Assembly (NCBI RefSeq): GCF_026339875.1 | Contig: NZ_JAPEPZ010000001.1 | Location: 4,030,001-4,094,000 of the forward strand | Reading direction: 5' to 3' | Source: Streptomyces sp. NBC_01571 | Lineage (GTDB): Bacteria; Actinomycetota; Actinomycetes; Streptomycetales; Streptomycetaceae | DNA length: 64,000 nucleotides | Shown here: piece after piece, positions 16,175-26,268 of the stretch | Layout of the letters: every line of letters starts with the position of its first letter | Position numbering within the stretch: position 1 is the stretch's first letter | Notes under the pieces: model-generated | Database searches by the model: none | Seen by the model: only the letters and a program-made list of their open reading frames with translations | What the model was told of the DNA's origin: nothing | Position numbers and translations under genes: made by a program

Positions 16175-18825
16175 GCGGCACCTCCGATCAGGGTGAGGAA
16201 GGCGTCTTCCAGGCGCCGGTGCGGGCCCACCGACGCCACCGGCACTTCGAGCCGTACGAGTTCCACGACCAGGGCTTCCGCGCTGCCGTCCGCGTCGAGG
16301 CGGACCAGCAGCCCGCCCTCGGCGGCGACGGCCGAGGCCACGCCCGGCAGCGCGCCGATCTTCTCGACGACCGGGCCGTCCACGGGGGACCCCGTGCCGA
16401 CGAGGAGGGTGTCGCCGGAGCCGACGATCTCGCTCACCGGGCCCGCCTGCACCAGCCGTCCGCGGTCCATGACCACCAGGTGCGTGCAGGACTGCTCGAC
16501 CTCGGCCAGCAGATGGCTGGAGACGATGACGGTGCGGCCCGCCGCGGCGTAGCGGATCATGACCTCGCGCATCTCGCGGATCTGGGGCGGGTCCAGGCCG
16601 TTGGTCGGTTCGTCGAGGATCAGGAGGTCCGGCAGGCCGAGCATGGCCTGGGCGATGGCGAGCCGCTGGCGCATGCCCTGGGAGTAGGTGCGGACCGCGC
16701 GGGCCAGCGCGTCCCCCAGGCCAGCGATCTCCAGCGCCTCCGCCAGGTGCGCGTCCTCGGGCGGACGGCCGGTCGCCCGCCAGTACAGCTCCAGGTTCTC
16801 GCGGCCCGAGAGGTGAGGCAGGAAGCCGGCGCCCTCCACGAAGGCACCGACCCTGGAGAGGACCGGCGCGCCCGGCCGGATCGCGTGCCCGAAGACGCGG
16901 ATCTCGCCGCCGTCGGGCTTGATCAGGCCCATGAGCATGCGCAGGGTCGTCGTCTTGCCCGCGCCGTTCGGCCCCAGGAGCCCCAGGACCTGGCCTCTTT
17001 CCACGCGGAACGACAGGTCGCGTACCGCGTACCGGTCCGCGGACTTCGCGTACCGCTTGCTCAGGTCGGTGATCTGGAGCGGGACTTCGGCGAGGGCCGG
17101 GTCGGGCACTCCCGGCGTCATGCGGCGGCGGCCGGTGAGCAGGAGCGCCAGGGCGACCAGCGCGCCGGTCAGGGGCAGCCACCACACCCACGAGGGCAGG
17201 GGCGCCGCGGCGGTCCGCACGCCGGGCGCCGTCGGGACCTTCAGGTCGCTCCTCAGGGAGACGGTGTACGTCGCCGGGGCGGCCGGTGAGGCGTAGCCGA
17301 GGTCGGTCGAGGCGAGGACCAGCCGCAGCCGGTGGCCCTTCTGGATCTCGTGGTCGATCGCGGGCAGGACGATCGTGACGTCCTTGCCCGCCTTGGCTCC
17401 CGTCACCCGCAGCGGGGCCACCAGTTGTGCCGGCAGTACCGGCTGGGTGCCGCCCGGGCCGACGTCGTACACCTTCCCGAAGAGGACCGCGTCGTCGGTG
17501 CTCGACGTGACGTGGACCCGCACGGTCGGCGATCCCGTGACGCGCAGGCCGGTACGGACGGGCGCGGAGTCGAACCGCGCGTACTGGCCCGGGAAGTCGA
17601 GCGATACGCCGACGCCGAGGGAGGAGAGCTGGGAGAGGCCGCCGGCGCCGCCGAGTCCTGGGAGGGCGGAGATCGCGGGTGGGCTCGCGCCCGCCGGGTT
17701 CTGGAAGGTCTGCTTCCGGCCGGTGCCGAGTGGAATCGCGTGCTCGGTGCCCTCCAGGCCGGGGTATGCGTCGCCGCTCGCGCCCTTGAGCTGCACGGCG
17801 CCGTCGGTGGAGTCGATGCCTCCGGTGCGGGTGACGCGGAACGCCGGGCCGGTGTGGGCGTTCTTGTCGTCCTTCAGATAGCGGTCGAACCAGGAGCCGA
17901 CGCGGGCCTCGACCCGGCCGGTCTCCATGTCCCCGCCGTCGTGCCCGCCCGCGATCCAGTCGACGTCCACGGGCGCGCCGTTGGCCCGGATCGCCCTGGC
18001 CATGGCGTCGGCCTGGCCGAGTGGGAAGAGGGAGTCGGTCTGCCCCTGCATGATCAGCGTGGGCACCTTGATGCGGTCGGCGACGGCGGACGGGGAGCGG
18101 GCCTCGAGCAGGGCACGGGCCGCGGCGTCCGGCTTCCCGGCCTCCGCGACCCGGTTGTACATGGCGCACAGCTGCGGCTCGAAGTGGGAGCAGCCGCCGC
18201 CGGAGTTGATGAAGATGCCGGCCCAGAGCTTCTTGAAGACGCCGTTCGGGAAGAGGGCGTCCGCCAGGTTCCAGTACGTGATCGACGGGGCGATCGCGTC
18301 GACCCGCGGGTCGTGCCCGGCGGCCAGAAGCGAGACCGCTCCGCCGTACGAGGCACCGGTGACGCCCACACGCGGGTCGCCGGCCTTGTCGAGCCGGACC
18401 TCGGGGCGCGTGGCGAGCCAGTCGACGAGCCTGGAGACGTCGGCGACCTCGCCCTCGGGGTCGTTCAGTCCGATCCTGCCGCTGGATCCGCCGAAGCCGC
18501 GCGCCGACCAGGTGAGCACCGCGTACCCGTCGCGGGCGAGCTTCTCGGCCTCCTGCCGGACGTCGTCCTTGCTGCCGCCGAAGCCGTGCCCGATCAGCAC
18601 GGCGGGGCGGCGGCCGGAGCCGGCGGTGAAGTACGAGGTGTCGACGCGCACCCCGCCGCCCATGGCCATGACGCGGTCGGTGCGGTGGACGGCCGGTCCG
18701 TCGTCCGAGGCCACAGCCGTCCACGTGCCGGCGCCGGCGAGCACGACGACGGCGGCCGCCGCGGCTGTCCACCGTCGCCGCTTGCGCGGTGCGGCCCCGC
18801 GCAGTCGGGGCAGTCGAAGATCCAT
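16171..18825 (-). CDS. Fusion: extracellular Xaa-Pro-peptidase-like alpha/beta hydrolase + TM + ABC ATPase
   Basis: An 884-residue two-enzyme protein. Residues 20-38 form an uncleaved membrane anchor. Residues 45-330 form a CocE/PepX-type alpha/beta-hydrolase domain with nucleophile S159 in GASYGG, probable D264 in GQTDS and H295 in GGHDG. Residues 330-535 resemble the jelly-roll C-terminal domain of X-Pro dipeptidyl peptidases. A second TM lies at about 545-564. Residues 580-884 are an ABC ATPase with Walker A GPNGAGKTT (618-626), signature YSQGM (714-718) and Walker B LLILDEP (734-740). The layout puts the hydrolase outside and the ATPase inside. It overlaps the permease gene. It probably processes or senses an exported peptide or ester while powering export, which is inference. 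Confidence 0.9.
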   Translation of the reverse strand: MDLRLPRLRGAAPRKRRRWTAAAAAVVVLAGAGTWTAVASDDGPAVHRTDRVMAMGGGVRVDTSYFTAGSGRRPAVLIGHGFGGSKDDVRQEAEKLARDGYAVLTWSARGFGGSSGRIGLNDPEGEVADVSRLVDWLATRPEVRLDKAGDPRVGVTGASYGGAVSLLAAGHDPRVDAIAPSITYWNLADALFPNGVFKKLWAGIFINSGGGCSHFEPQLCAMYNRVAEAGKPDAAARALLEARSPSAVADRIKVPTLIMQGQTDSLFPLGQADAMARAIRANGAPVDVDWIAGGHDGGDMETGRVEARVGSWFDRYLKDDKNAHTGPAFRVTRTGGIDSTDGAVQLKGASGDAYPGLEGTEHAIPLGTGRKQTFQNPAGASPPAISALPGLGGAGGLSQLSSLGVGVSLDFPGQYARFDSAPVRTGLRVTGSPTVRVHVTSSTDDAVLFGKVYDVGPGGTQPVLPAQLVAPLRVTGAKAGKDVTIVLPAIDHEIQKGHRLRLVLASTDLGYASPAAPATYTVSLRSDLKVPTAPGVRTAAAPLPSWVWWLPLTGALVALALLLTGRRRMTPGVPDPALAEVPLQITDLSKRYAKSADRYAVRDLSFRVERGQVLGLLGPNGAGKTTTLRMLMGLIKPDGGEIRVFGHAIRPGAPVLSRVGAFVEGAGFLPHLSGRENLELYWRATGRPPEDAHLAEALEIAGLGDALARAVRTYSQGMRQRLAIAQAMLGLPDLLILDEPTNGLDPPQIREMREVMIRYAAAGRTVIVSSHLLAEVEQSCTHLVVMDRGRLVQAGPVSEIVGSGDTLLVGTGSPVDGPVVEKIGALPGVASAVAAEGGLLVRLDADGSAEALVVELVRLEVPVASVGPHRRLEDAFLTLIGGAA

Positions 18826-18941
18826 GCGTCAACGGTACGGGCCGCCGCCGGCAACCGATGCCGCCGCCGGTCTGAACCCTCGCCCCTCCTGCGGGAGTAG
18901 ACGTCGGCTCCGGCGTACCGCGCCCGTGGTACGAACGCCCC

Positions 18942-19352
18942 ATGGAGATTCGCCGCGCCACCTCCGTCGCCGAACTCGTGGCGGCCGAGCACCTCTTCGA
19001 CCACGCCGTTCGCCCCGAGTGGGCCCGGCGCTTCCTGGACTCGCCGGGGCATCACCTGTTCCTGGCCCACGAGGACGGCGGCGCGGTCGGTTTCGTCAGC
19101 GGTGTCGAGACCGTCCATCCTGACAAGGGCGCCGAGATGTTCCTGTACGAGCTGGCGGTCGCCGGGCCCTTCCGGCGGCGCGGGACCGGTCGGGCGCTGG
19201 TCCTGGCGCTCGCCGCGCTCGCCCGCGCACGCGGCTGCTACGGGATGTGGGTCGGTGTGGACACCGGGAACGACGTCGCCCTTGCCGCGTACCGCAGTGC
19301 GGGAGGCAAGGACGACGGGACGTGCACGGTGGTGACGTGGGACTTCACATGA
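18942..19352 (+). CDS. GNAT-family N-acetyltransferase (AAC(3)-I-like)
   Basis: A 136-residue single-domain GNAT. The acetyl-CoA pyrophosphate loop is FRRRGTGRAL (about 76-85), preceded by the YELAV strand, and a C-terminal GVDTGNDVALAAYRSAGG matches the AAC(3)-I-type pattern. It would acetylate an amine with acetyl-CoA in the cytoplasm. The start is ATG 18942. The upstream 116 bp are shared with the divergent hydrolase-ABC gene. The stop lies 3 nt from the end of the converging APC gene. An aminoglycoside role is possible but not shown. Confidence 0.85.
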   Translation: MEIRRATSVAELVAAEHLFDHAVRPEWARRFLDSPGHHLFLAHEDGGAVGFVSGVETVHPDKGAEMFLYELAVAGPFRRRGTGRALVLALAALARARGCYGMWVGVDTGNDVALAAYRSAGGKDDGTCTVVTWDFT

Positions 19353-19355
19353 CGG

Positions 19356-20765
19356 TCAGGCCTGCGCGTCCTCGGGGATCGACACCAGCCAGCGGGTCTC
19401 GCGGCGCGGTCGCAGGTAGAAGGCCCAGTAGAGGGTGGCGACGGCCGTGATGCCGCCGGTCCACACGAGGTAAACCGTCTCCTGCCGGCTGAGGATGTAG
19501 GCGAGGACGGTGATCAGCAGGACCGGCACCGCGGGCCACAGCGGCATGCGCCAGGCGGGGGTGTGGGCGTGGCTGCCGCGCCGGGCGAGCAGCGCGGCGA
19601 CCGCGACGAGCAGGTACATGGCCGTCACGGACACGCCCGTGACGCCGTACAGCGTGTCCAGGTTGACGAAGCAGAGGGCGGCACCCGGAACGCCCACGAG
19701 GAGGGTGGCGACCCAGGGCGAGCCGAAGCGGCCGAGCCGTGAGAGGCCCCTGTTGACCGGTCCGGGCCAGGCCTTGTCGCGGGCCGAGGCGAACAGCACC
19801 CGGGAGTTCTGGATGACCATGACGATGCCCGCGTTGATGATCGCGAGGGCGACGCAGAGGCTGACGAAGGTGCCGACGGCGGAGTTGGACCAGGCGGTGA
19901 CCATGGTGCTGATGTCGCCGCCGGTGAGGGCCGCGAGGTCCGGGGCGCCCATGGTGATCGCGACGACCGGCACCAGGATGATCACGGACGAGATCGCGAG
20001 GGTGGCCAGGACCGTACGGGCGACGTTGCGGCGCGGGTTCTCCAGTTCCTCGGAGAGGTAGACCGCGGTCGAGAAGCCCTGGGTGATGAAGAGCGCGATG
20101 GCGAGTCCGGAGACCACCAGCATGGCCGTCACGGTGTCCGTGTGGCCGCCGGAGCCCGCGATCTGCATCGAGACCAGGCTGCCGGCGCCCCGCTGGCTGT
20201 GCGCGAAGCCCAGGACGGCCACCACGGCCGCCGCGATGACCTCCAGGACCAGGAAGACACCGGTGATCCAGGCGTTGGCCCGCAGGTCGAGCAGGCCCGC
20301 GAGGGTGGCCAGGAGCATCACGCCCGCACCGGCAAGCGACGCGTTGAGGTGCACGATCGGTGCCAGGTAGTCCGCGGTGCCCATCGCGATCACCGGCGGC
20401 ACGATCATGACGACGAGCAGGGAGAGCACGAAGACCAGCCAGCCCGCGAGCCGGCCGGCCAGCGTGGAGACCATGGCGTACTCGCCGCCCGCGCTGGGGA
20501 TGAGGGTGCCCAGCTCCGAGTAGCAGAACGCGACGGCGATACAGAGCAGCGAGCCGATCGCGATGGTGAGCGCGGTCGCGGTGCCGAGGGACGAGAACAG
20601 GTCGGGCACGACCACGAAGAGCGTGGAGGCGGGTGTCACGCAGGAGAGCGTGAGCAGGGTGCCTCCGACGATGCCGATGGAGCGCTTGAGCTTCTGGGGG
20701 CTGTCGGAGGCCGTGGAGGCGGTGTCCGGGGCAGCGGTCTCGACAGGGCGGAGCGTGTCGGTCAT
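19356..20765 (-). CDS. APC-superfamily amino acid permease
   Basis: A 469-residue transporter with about 12 hydrophobic helices. The first helix, with the unwound GIVGGTLLTLSCVTP motif, and the PSAGGEYAMVS stretch are typical of APC amino acid/polyamine/choline antiporters. The ATG at 20765 has only a weak GGAA upstream. A TTG at 20813 would add 16 residues. It reads away from the inositol operon terminator, so it is a separate unit. Substrate is unknown. Confidence 0.88.
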   Translation of the reverse strand: MTDTLRPVETAAPDTASTASDSPQKLKRSIGIVGGTLLTLSCVTPASTLFVVVPDLFSSLGTATALTIAIGSLLCIAVAFCYSELGTLIPSAGGEYAMVSTLAGRLAGWLVFVLSLLVVMIVPPVIAMGTADYLAPIVHLNASLAGAGVMLLATLAGLLDLRANAWITGVFLVLEVIAAAVVAVLGFAHSQRGAGSLVSMQIAGSGGHTDTVTAMLVVSGLAIALFITQGFSTAVYLSEELENPRRNVARTVLATLAISSVIILVPVVAITMGAPDLAALTGGDISTMVTAWSNSAVGTFVSLCVALAIINAGIVMVIQNSRVLFASARDKAWPGPVNRGLSRLGRFGSPWVATLLVGVPGAALCFVNLDTLYGVTGVSVTAMYLLVAVAALLARRGSHAHTPAWRMPLWPAVPVLLITVLAYILSRQETVYLVWTGGITAVATLYWAFYLRPRRETRWLVSIPEDAQA

Positions 20766-20779
20766 GGAGCGGTTCCGAT

Positions 20780-20812
20780 CGACTCGTGCGTCAGAAGACG
20801 ACTCGTGCGTCA
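20780..20812. repeat. 14-bp direct repeat upstream of APC permease
   Basis: CGACTCGTGCGTCA occurs at 20780-20793 and 20799-20812 (19-bp period), 15-47 bp upstream of the chosen ATG. It could be a regulator or attenuation site. If the TTG start is used, it is inside the coding sequence. Confidence 0.7.
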
Positions 20813-21038
20813 AGTGATTCGGTCGGGAGCGCTATCGCCTCCGGCGGCTCGCGTCGTACATCTCTTCTCTTCGTCCGCTCCCGGTTGGACCGAATGGAAC
20901 CCCGACGAAAACCGTCGCGTCAATGGGTGTTTACCTACGGAATCCGCACCCGTAAGACCGTCTCAACGTTCATCGGGGCGCAACAGGTCAAGCGGAGGAG
21001 TGCCTTGGCTCACTACGGGAACCGCAGCACCCGCACAG

Positions 21039-21075
21039 AAAAAAGTGAGGCCGTCCGCTATACGGACGGCCTCAC
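21039..21075 (-). terminator. Rho-independent terminator of the inositol operon
   Basis: On the minus strand a 13-bp perfect stem (GTGAGGCCGTCCG, loop, CGGACGGCCTCAC) is followed directly by six U residues (AAAAAA at 21039-21044 on the plus strand). This is the most canonical terminator in the window. It lies 20 nt after the mmsA stop. Confidence 0.93.
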
Positions 21076-21094
21076 GGGTCTTGTGCGGGGGTTC

Positions 21095-22606
<1,512 letters not shown>

Positions 22607-22620
22607 GGCCAAGAACTCCT

Positions 22621-24525
22621 TCACAGATGGCGGCGTCGGGCGGCGACGTGCCGGTCGTACTCCTCACGCGCCTTGACCGCCGACGCTCGGGTCGCGGTCT
22701 CGGCCACGGGTACATCCCACCAGGCTTGGGCCGGGGGCGCGCCCGACACTGTGTCTGCCGTTCTGGTCTCCACGTAGACACAAGTGGGAGTGTCCGCGGC
22801 GCGCGCCTCGGCCAGGGCCGAGCGCAGGTCACGGACGGTCTTCGCGCGCAGCACGCGCATGCCGAGGCTGGCCGCGTTGGCGGCGAGATCGACGGGCAGC
22901 GGGGCTCCCGTGTACGTGCCGTCCTCGGAGCGGTAGCGGTACGCGGTGCCGTACCGCTCGCCGCCCACGGACTCCGAGAGACCGCCGATCGAGGCGTAGC
23001 CGTGGTTCTGCAGGATGAGGACCTTGATCGCGACGCCCTCCTGCACGGCGGTGACGATCTCGGTCGGCATCATCAGATACGTGCCGTCGCCGACCAGCGC
23101 CCACACGGGGCGGTCGGGTGCCGCCAGCCGGACGCCGATCGCGGCCGGGATCTCGTAGCCCATGCACGAGTAGCCGTACTCGACGTGGTACTGGTCCCGC
23201 GACCGCGCCCGCCACAGTTTGTGCAGGTCACCGGGGAGCGAACCGGCCGCGTTGATCAGGATGTCGTCGTCGGTGACCAGCTCGTCGAGGACGCCGAGGA
23301 CCTGCGGCTGGGTGGGCCGCAGATCGATGTCCTCGGCCTCGAACGCCGCGTCGACCCGGTACTCCCAGCGCTCCTTGTCGTCCGTGTACTCGGTGACGTA
23401 CCCGGGCTCGGCGTGGTGCTCGTGCAGCAGCAGCGCCTCGGTGAGGGCCTCGATCGCGGCCCGCGCGTCGGCGACCAGCGGTATCCCGGAGAGCTTGTGG
23501 CCGTCGTAGGGCGCGATGTTGAGGTTCAGGAAGCGGACGCCCGAGGCGGTGAAGAGGGTGCCGGAGGCGGTGGTGAAGTCGGTGTAGCGGGTGCCGACGC
23601 CGATCACCAGGTCGGCCGTGCGGGCCAGCTCGTCGGCGGTCGCGGTGCCCGTGTGGCCGATGCCGCCCACGTCCTGCGGGTGGTCCCAGCGCAGCGATCC
23701 CTTGCCCGCCTGGGTGGAGGCGACCGGGATCCTGGTGGACGCGGCGAGTTCCGCGAGCGCCTCCTCGGCACGGCTGTGGTGCACGCCGCCGCCCGCGACG
23801 ATCAACGGGCGCCGGGCCCCGCGGATCGCCGTGACGGCGGCGGCCAGCTCGACCGCGTCGGCCGCCGGTCGGCGCACGGTCCAGGTCCGCTCCGCGAAGA
23901 ACTCCGCCGGCCAGTCGTACGCCTCCGCCTGCACGTCCTGCGGCAGCGCGAGCGTGACGGCGCCGGTCTCGACCGGGTCGCTGAGCACGCGCATGGCCTG
24001 CAGGGCGGCCGGGATCAACGCTTCGGGGCGGGTCACCCGGTCGAAGTACCTCGACACCGGGCGCAGACAGTCGTTGACCGACACATCGCCCGCGTAGGGG
24101 AGTTCGAGCTGCTGGAGCACCGGGTCCGCGGGGCGGGTCGCGAAGGTGTCACCGGGCAGGAGGAGCACCGGCAGGTGGTTGATCGTCGCGAGCGCGGCAC
24201 CCGTGACGAGATTGGTCGCGCCGGGGCCGATGGACGTGGTCACGGCGTGCGCCGACAGCCGGTTGCTCTGCCGTGCGTAGCCGACCGCCGCGTGAACCAT
24301 GGACTGCTCGTTGCGACCCTGGAGGTACGGCATCTCGTCCGGGTACTCGACGAGCGCCTGGCCGATCCCGGCGACGTTGCCGTGGCCGAAGATGCCCCAG
24401 GTGGCGCCGATCAGCCGCTGCCGCTCGCCGTCCCGCTCCGTGTACTGCGCGGCCAGGAACCGCACCAGCGCCTGCGCGACCGTCAGCCTGATCGTCGTCG
24501 GCTCCTCCGCCGTCGGCTCTGTCAT
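22621..24525 (-). CDS. iolD: 3D-(3,5/4)-trihydroxycyclohexane-1,2-dione acylhydrolase
   Basis: A 634-residue thiamine-diphosphate enzyme of the acetohydroxyacid-synthase-like fold: N-terminal PYR domain, central Rossmann domain (around the GGGVHHSRAEEALAEL stretch) and C-terminal PP domain with the ThDP motif beginning GDGTYLM and ending near QNHGY. It opens the ring of the diketo-inositol intermediate to 5-deoxy-glucuronate. The ATG at 24525 overlaps the iolB stop (ATGA) behind GAGGG, so iolB and iolD are coupled. Length fits the family. Confidence 0.95.
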   Translation of the reverse strand: MTEPTAEEPTTIRLTVAQALVRFLAAQYTERDGERQRLIGATWGIFGHGNVAGIGQALVEYPDEMPYLQGRNEQSMVHAAVGYARQSNRLSAHAVTTSIGPGATNLVTGAALATINHLPVLLLPGDTFATRPADPVLQQLELPYAGDVSVNDCLRPVSRYFDRVTRPEALIPAALQAMRVLSDPVETGAVTLALPQDVQAEAYDWPAEFFAERTWTVRRPAADAVELAAAVTAIRGARRPLIVAGGGVHHSRAEEALAELAASTRIPVASTQAGKGSLRWDHPQDVGGIGHTGTATADELARTADLVIGVGTRYTDFTTASGTLFTASGVRFLNLNIAPYDGHKLSGIPLVADARAAIEALTEALLLHEHHAEPGYVTEYTDDKERWEYRVDAAFEAEDIDLRPTQPQVLGVLDELVTDDDILINAAGSLPGDLHKLWRARSRDQYHVEYGYSCMGYEIPAAIGVRLAAPDRPVWALVGDGTYLMMPTEIVTAVQEGVAIKVLILQNHGYASIGGLSESVGGERYGTAYRYRSEDGTYTGAPLPVDLAANAASLGMRVLRAKTVRDLRSALAEARAADTPTCVYVETRTADTVSGAPPAQAWWDVPVAETATRASAVKAREEYDRHVAARRRHL

Positions 24526-25346
24526 CGGTAGCCCTCTGTGCTTTCTACGTGTCCCGGGTGGAAGCAGATCCGCCATTCCCTCTCCTCGCCCGGTCCGGCC
24601 ATCACGTTCAGGTAGTACATCGTGTGGCCGGGCTGGGCGATGGACGGACCGTGCCATCCGTCGGGGACGAGCACGGCATCGCCGGTGCGGACCTCGGCGA
24701 GGACGTCGGTTCCGCCCTCACGCGAAGGGAATACGCGCTGATAGCCGAATCCGTTCGGGCCGTCGATCTCGAAGTAGTAGATCTCCTCGAGCTCGCTCTC
24801 CTCCCCCGGCCGGTGCTCGTCGTGCTTGTGCGGCGGATACGAGGACCAGTGGCCGCCGGGGGTGATGACCTCGACGGCGATGAGCTTGTCGCAGTCGAAG
24901 GCGTCGGCCGAGGCGAAGTTGCGCACCTGACGGGCGCAGCTGCCGCTGCCGCGGTCTTCGACGGGAACCTCCGGCGCGGGGCCGTAGCGGGCGGGGAGTC
25001 GGCGCTCGCACTTCGCTCCTGCCAGGGCGAAGCGGCCTCCCGCGCCGGAGGCGATCTGTGCCCGGGCGTCTCGGGGCACGTACGCGAAGTCGGTGACCCC
25101 CGCGAACACGCTTTCCCGACCCAGGATTTGGAACTCTTCGTCCTCTGTGCGCACCGTACAGGCGCCGTTCAGCGGAAGCACGATCCACTCGCTGTCACCG
25201 GTGGTGAAGATGTGCGTGCCGCCCGGCTCCAGCTCCACCACGCGCAGGCTGCTGTGGGTCCAGCCGGCCCGCTCGGGGTCGATGTCGACGGCGTACAGCC
25301 CTCCAGCAGTGGCGCCCTTGGGGACGTACAGGTCGTTGCTCGTCAT
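24522..25346 (-). CDS. iolB: 5-deoxy-glucuronate isomerase
   Basis: A 274-residue bicupin. The C-terminal half holds the metal-binding His/Glu cluster PPHKHDEHRP (about 173-182) followed by EEIYYFEID, and later GWHGPS gives another metal His. It isomerises 5-deoxy-D-glucuronate to 5-dehydro-2-deoxy-D-gluconate. It lies between the aldolase-like gene and iolD with a 4-nt overlap to iolD, in pathway order. Confidence 0.95.
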   Translation of the reverse strand: MTSNDLYVPKGATAGGLYAVDIDPERAGWTHSSLRVVELEPGGTHIFTTGDSEWIVLPLNGACTVRTEDEEFQILGRESVFAGVTDFAYVPRDARAQIASGAGGRFALAGAKCERRLPARYGPAPEVPVEDRGSGSCARQVRNFASADAFDCDKLIAVEVITPGGHWSSYPPHKHDEHRPGEESELEEIYYFEIDGPNGFGYQRVFPSREGGTDVLAEVRTGDAVLVPDGWHGPSIAQPGHTMYYLNVMAGPGEEREWRICFHPGHVESTEGYR

Positions 25347-25353
25347 CGGATCC

Positions 25354-26268
25354 TCACAACAGTCCTACGGCGGTGTCCACCGCGGCGGTCACATCGCCGT
25401 CGGCCGGGTACAGCAGCGAGCGGCCGACGACCAGGCCCTGCACGGTGGGGAGCTGGAGCGCGCCGCGCCACTTCTCGTACGCGCCCTCCTGGTCCTCGCC
25501 GACGTCGCCGCCGAGCAGCACGGCGGGCAGGGTGGAGGTCTCCATGACCCGGGCCATGTCGTCCGGGTTCTCGGTGACGGGGACCTTCAGCCAGGTGTAC
25601 GCCGAGCTGCCGCCCAGGCCACTGGCGATGGCGATGGACTTGATCACGGCGTCGGCGCTCAGATCGTTGACCAGTTTGCCGTCCGCACGGCGACGGGAAA
25701 GGAACGGTTCCACGAAGACCGGGAGTTGACGCTCCGCCATCTCGTCTATCGCGCGGGCGGTGGACTCCAGGGTGCGCAGCGAGCCCGGGTCGTCGTAGTC
25801 GATGCGCAGCAGCAGCTTGCCCGCGTCGAAGCCGAGCCGCTCGATGTCCCGGGGGCGGTGGCCCGTGAAACGGTCGTCCAGCTCGAAGGAGGCGCCGGCC
25901 AGGCCGCCGCGGTTCATCGAGCCGAGGACCACCTTGTGGTCCAGGGCACCGAGCAGCAGCAGGTCGTCGAGGATGTCCGCGGTGGCGAGCACGCCGTCGA
26001 CGCCGGGGCGGGAGAGGGCGAGGCAGAGCCGCTCCAGCAGGTCGGCGCGGCTCGCCATGGCGAACTTGCGGTCGCCGACGGCGAGTGCCCCGCGGGCCGG
26101 ATGGTCCGCGGCGACGATCATCAGCCGGCCGGTGTCGTCGAGGAGGGGCCGGCGCGGGCGGCGCGCGGCGGCCTCGGCGATGGCCTCGGGGTGGCGGGCA
26201 CGCAGTTGGACGAGCGCGGCGACGTCGACGTCCAGGGGGCCCTCGTGGCCCACGCGTCCCGCCCTCAT
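25354..26268 (-). CDS. Class I aldolase-like (beta/alpha)8 protein, Cgl0159 family, probable IolJ substitute
   Basis: A 304-residue TIM-barrel protein of the kind often annotated as deoxyribose-phosphate-aldolase-like (Cgl0159 family). Features include MIVAADHPARGAL near the N-terminus, a Lys in GFDAGKLLLRIDYDD and the C-terminal QGLVVGRSLLYP. Placed between iolC and iolB, it probably cleaves 2-deoxy-5-keto-gluconate-6-phosphate to DHAP and malonate semialdehyde, the step done by IolJ in Bacillus. This role is inferred from position. The ATG at 26268 overlaps the iolC stop (ATGA). Confidence 0.85.
   Translation of the reverse strand: MRAGRVGHEGPLDVDVAALVQLRARHPEAIAEAAARRPRRPLLDDTGRLMIVAADHPARGALAVGDRKFAMASRADLLERLCLALSRPGVDGVLATADILDDLLLLGALDHKVVLGSMNRGGLAGASFELDDRFTGHRPRDIERLGFDAGKLLLRIDYDDPGSLRTLESTARAIDEMAERQLPVFVEPFLSRRRADGKLVNDLSADAVIKSIAIASGLGGSSAYTWLKVPVTENPDDMARVMETSTLPAVLLGGDVGEDQEGAYEKWRGALQLPTVQGLVVGRSLLYPADGDVTAAVDTAVGLL

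Larger units (their letters stand above)
20766..21094. other. 329-bp gap upstream of the APC permease
   Basis: It contains a direct repeat close to the permease start, a less GC-rich stretch (about 20840-20990) likely to carry the permease promoter, and the mmsA terminator at its right end. No gene was recognised. Confidence 0.6.

Noticed and set aside
15311..18961. A 1216-codon minus-strand frame through permease and hydrolase-ABC genes
   Set aside because: Its downstream part is the real permease frame, but upstream it is the wrong frame of the hydrolase-ABC gene. The two genes overlap by ATGA, not as a single protein.
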